64,000 nt of DNA from NCBI GenBank assembly GCA_030435675.1, contig CM059625.1, positions 9,610,001 to 9,674,000 on the forward strand, written 5' to 3'. The stretch's first letter is position 1. Every line of letters starts with the position of its first letter. Below the pieces are notes generated by a model, which saw nothing but the letters and a program-made list of their open reading frames with translations, did no database searches and was not told the origin of the DNA. Origin of the DNA: Steinernema hermaphroditum (taxonomy: Eukaryota; Nematoda; Chromadorea; Rhabditida; Steinernematidae). Both the position numbers and the translations under genes were made by a program. Of the stretch, positions 61,138 to 64,000 are shown in pieces.

Positions 61138-63876
61138 CGTTTCTAAAAAAGAAACATACGTTGCTTGAAACATGTAACAGAGTGAAACGCGGCATTTGGT
61201 CGAGATGCAAACACGATAAAACGGATACGATGGATACAAACGATAAGAGGCTGCCGGTCCTGTGACCTCCACAACCATGCAAACATATGAGGCGGTGACT
61301 CTTGCCAGAAAAGTGCTGAAAACACAAGCAGCGAAAGCACACTTTAACAATACTTGAATGTCTTTACCTTATACAGTCTTCGCTGTGCAACTCCTATTGT
61401 AGGTTGAGAAGCACAAAGAAATGTCCAATTCGTTAGTAGGAAATGACAACTTCGGATTAATCGGCACAAGGCACGGGAATTGCCTCATAAGAGACACTTG
61501 TTTATGCCCAAGATAACGCTAACTATGTCACATCGTTTGCTGTCGTCATGGACGGCCGTAATGCTAAGAGCGGTCGATAAGGTCGTCACACAGTAAGCGC
61601 TCCTATGCACAACGAAATTCAGGTCCACATGATGCGTCTCTAAATCACCTATGCTCACACAGGCATAGATGGGGTTAATACGTGTGTAGTATATATGAAA
61701 TGCGCTTCATACAGGGTCGTAATGAAGCAATAATAGCACGCACGTCATCTGTAAGGACGCATTCAAATGTTTTGAATGAAAATGCAGGGTCGTGATGAAT
61801 GCGGAGTCATGTATAATAGCGGAGATGGAGAAAGCAGTGAATGCCTGGCGTAAATGGTCGTCAGTTTGGTGGCATTTTCTGAGCAGATCTCTAGAAGCAG
61901 CGGGTGCGTGATGAGAGCCATAGGTTAGAGTTTGCCATAGGAGGAAATAAGCTAGGCCTCGTCGACAGCTGATATCGGAGCACCGCCGCTCTTGCACTCG
62001 GGCTCCAAAGACATATCCACTGTCTGTCTCTCCGTTCCATGTTGTTCTTTATGCGCGGCCCTCGTGTGCCGTCCGGTCGGTTGGTCGGCCGATCGATCTC
62101 TGTTCGCTTAGCCGTTCTGTATTCAACGCACTCTTCGAAATATTTTGCCAGATTGTATTTTGTAGCATGGACGTGGCACTAGTTGTTATACGCTGTTACC
62201 TTGTTCCTGTATGAGCTCTCAAATTTTTTATTGTCTTTGCGTTTGAAATTATTGCAGTGCAAAGAACATTGAATTGCATAAACTCCTTCAAAACTAAAAA
62301 AAACAACCTCCTTTATTCAGTGTGATACATGAATTGTGCCATATATTACGGTAATTGTGTGTGCCGCTCTGAGCTAACATCGGAATTTTGGGCGGAAGAT
62401 AAGCGGAGATCTCTGCTTACATCCACGGACACCCCAACACGTTCACGTTCGCTTTCTTCTTCCTGTCGTGAGCGCCTTTTCCTTCAGTATTCCTCGGCTT
62501 CTTGCTCTCTCTCTCTCCTCAGGCATGTCAACAGCTTAGCGACTACTTAAACATCTAGAGATTCGCGCGCAAAGGAAACATGCGTGAAGCTCGTGAGCAC
62601 CGCGACTTGCATTACTTTGAAAGTCAGCTATATCGCGTTTTCTGATTGTGTCCCTTTGTAAAACCACTAGAAAACGTTGTTTTGTTTTGTTTTGTTTTTT
62701 GGAACAAACACGTGAGTACAACATTTCGCTTTGGCTACCTAAAAATGTGTTATCCAGGCACCAATAGAAAGAGAGAATGCATAAGTCATTGCACTTCCAT
62801 GCTGTTAGAGATCTTGGCAACTCATTACACAAAATGATTTGTGTCACCTACTACAATTATCACTGAAATGTGCACTGGCGACACTCGTGTGTGATTCGGA
62901 TAGCAATCGTTTGTAATTCAAGATTTCCGCATTTAGCAGTAATGCTTTTGTTAATTGTCTCATCAAGGGGGACACGTGAACCGTGCTTCGCGAACGATTT
63001 TGAGTCTCAATGGGAAAGTATGCAGACGAGAGGGAGAAGAGTTTTTTTGAACGACGACAGTTGGCGATCGATCGTGTCGGTGCACGCTTACTGCGGAGCG
63101 GCAAATCTTTATTTCGGGTGTCGCTGCGGCGGACGGAACGACGACGCATGCGATGGCGCTGCGGGCGAGCGATGCGCTCCGAGTGTGTTAAATCGAGAGG
63201 GAAGAACGCGCTGTGAACGCATTGTAGAGCGCCGTGGAGAGCTGTGGCGCGACGGCCATTGCATTGTTTAGACGGTTCGCTTTTCTTGTTGGTTGGTGTT
63301 CGATTGCGGTGGATGCGAGCCGATCGATGGAGATTTTCGGCACGGATGAAGCGTCACGGTTTCATATTCCACAATAGGGCGAAAAACGAATCGGCGAATG
63401 GAGAGAAAAGAAAGGGCCAAGCAACGATAGGGTCTCTGATTCACTGTAGTGTTGTAGGGAAGCATACACGATAGACGTTGTAATGCGGGCAAATATAAAT
63501 TAAAAAGAGTAGTGTTGAGAAGCTGATGATTGTTTTCTGCCAGTAATCGCGTGTGTTTCGTGTGAAAGTCACATAATGGCTTAGAAGCAAAGCGTCATTG
63601 GTTTCAGTTTTTAAAACAGATTACTTGTTCGTCCCCTAAGTAATGAAGCACGCCTTCCCACAACTGTTTCTCGTGTATCACGCCGTTTTGAACCAATGCG
63701 CAATGTTTGCATCGCATTTGAGTTCGTGTTACAAGGAGCTATGCATCGACTCGTTGATTCAAAACATATGTGCGCAAATAATCGCGGTCGCGTTTCTGGC
63801 ACTTTGTTATGGCCTGTTAGATCAGTCACTTGTAGCTTATCTTGCAAATAGACCTTCTTTCCAGACTTGACTCGAG
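61138..63876. other. Intergenic region upstream of the CRAL-TRIO and B55 genes
   Basis: Genes on both sides point outwards. No coding signal recognised, although many 60-130 codon frames occur. A short TTTTG repeat run is at about 62680-62705. A CpG-rich block at about 63060-63340 lies upstream of the B55 start and may hold its promoter and a 5' UTR exon. Confidence 0.5.
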
Positions 63877-63985
63877 ATGGATGACCAGGCATGTACATCG
63901 TTTGAGGTCGGTTCAGAAGAAGAAATCCAGTGGAGATTTTCCCAGATAAGAGGACATATTGACGTCGACGATGCGCCTACCGAGT
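63877..63985 (+). CDS. sur-6: PP2A regulatory subunit B55, first exon only (cut by the window edge)
   Basis: B55 is the WD40 regulatory subunit that directs the PP2A phosphatase to its substrates. The visible exon starts MDDQACTSFEVGSEEE and continues IQWRFSQIRGHIDVDDAPTE, matching the family's IQWCFSQVKG...D start. It ends in a good donor (GAGT|GTAAGTC). The next exon should begin the first blade (DIISTVEF) beyond the window. Only 36 codons are visible, but the match is specific. Confidence 0.85.
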
Positions 63986-64000
63986 GTAAGTCTTTTGTAT

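Noticed and set aside
62680..62705. TTTTG repeat run
   Set aside because: Short simple repeat of a few units; ordinary microsatellite noise.

Overview
This is eukaryotic nuclear DNA, almost certainly from a nematode. Protein-coding genes are broken by many short introns (38-60 nt is common) with nematode-type acceptors (TTTCAG, TTTTAG, TTTTTAG), and several products are worm-like in type: an innexin, a CX-module membrane protein, a three-LIM UNC-115, and a secreted protein with lustrin-type Cys-rich repeats. The mid-range GC, very short introns and kilobase-scale non-coding stretches would fit a clade I (Trichuris-like) worm, but that placement is inference. I saw no bacterial operon, CRISPR array, phage, rRNA or convincing tRNA. 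All exon joins below were made by hand from splice sites and reading phase; no alignment was run.

Layout. 0.9-3.1 kb: innexin (-). 3.1-9.3 kb: mostly empty, with one weak ORF and a strong hairpin. 9.4-11.9 kb: unrecognised single-pass membrane protein (+). 11.9-15.5 kb: nothing recognisable. 15.5-17.8 kb: NDRG-family protein (+). 19.2-19.9 kb: CX-module protein (+). 20.2-21.9 kb: Van Gogh/Strabismus (-). 23.1-25.2 kb: ankyrin-DHHC palmitoyltransferase (-). 26.3-27.1 kb: divergent Rab (+). 27.8-29.4 kb: pantothenate kinase (-). 30.7-32.1 kb: secreted lustrin-repeat protein (+). 32.5-33.0 kb: mitochondrial ribosomal protein bL17m (-). 33.7-36.3 kb: HID-1 (+). 37.2-40.6 kb: O-GlcNAcase (+). 41.1-44.4 kb: MIOS, GATOR2 (+). 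45.2-48.2 kb: PLEKHM2/SKIP-like RUN-PH protein (-). 49.1-50.7 kb: epsin (-). 52.3-53.2 kb: KDEL receptor (+). 54.0-54.8 kb: GAPR-1-like CAP protein (-). 55.7-59.0 kb: UNC-115/abLIM (-). 59.7-61.1 kb: CRAL-TRIO/GOLD protein (-). 63.9 kb to the end: first exon of PP2A B55 (+), cut by the window edge.

The genes do not form a pathway cluster. Many serve membrane traffic and cell surface biology (HID-1, epsin, KDEL receptor, Rab, PLEKHM2-like, GOLD protein, palmitoyltransferase), but this looks like ordinary euchromatin with mixed strands. Neighbours often converge tail to tail with poly(A) signals in the gaps, and CpG-rich stretches lie upstream of several genes. The points most worth a second look are the atypical Rab, the unrecognised membrane protein at 9.4-11.9 kb, a possible 3-nt microexon in the NDRG gene, a 39-nt in-frame stop-free intron in hid-1, a hairpin at 4.4 kb, and a Van Gogh protein without the usual C-terminal PDZ ligand.
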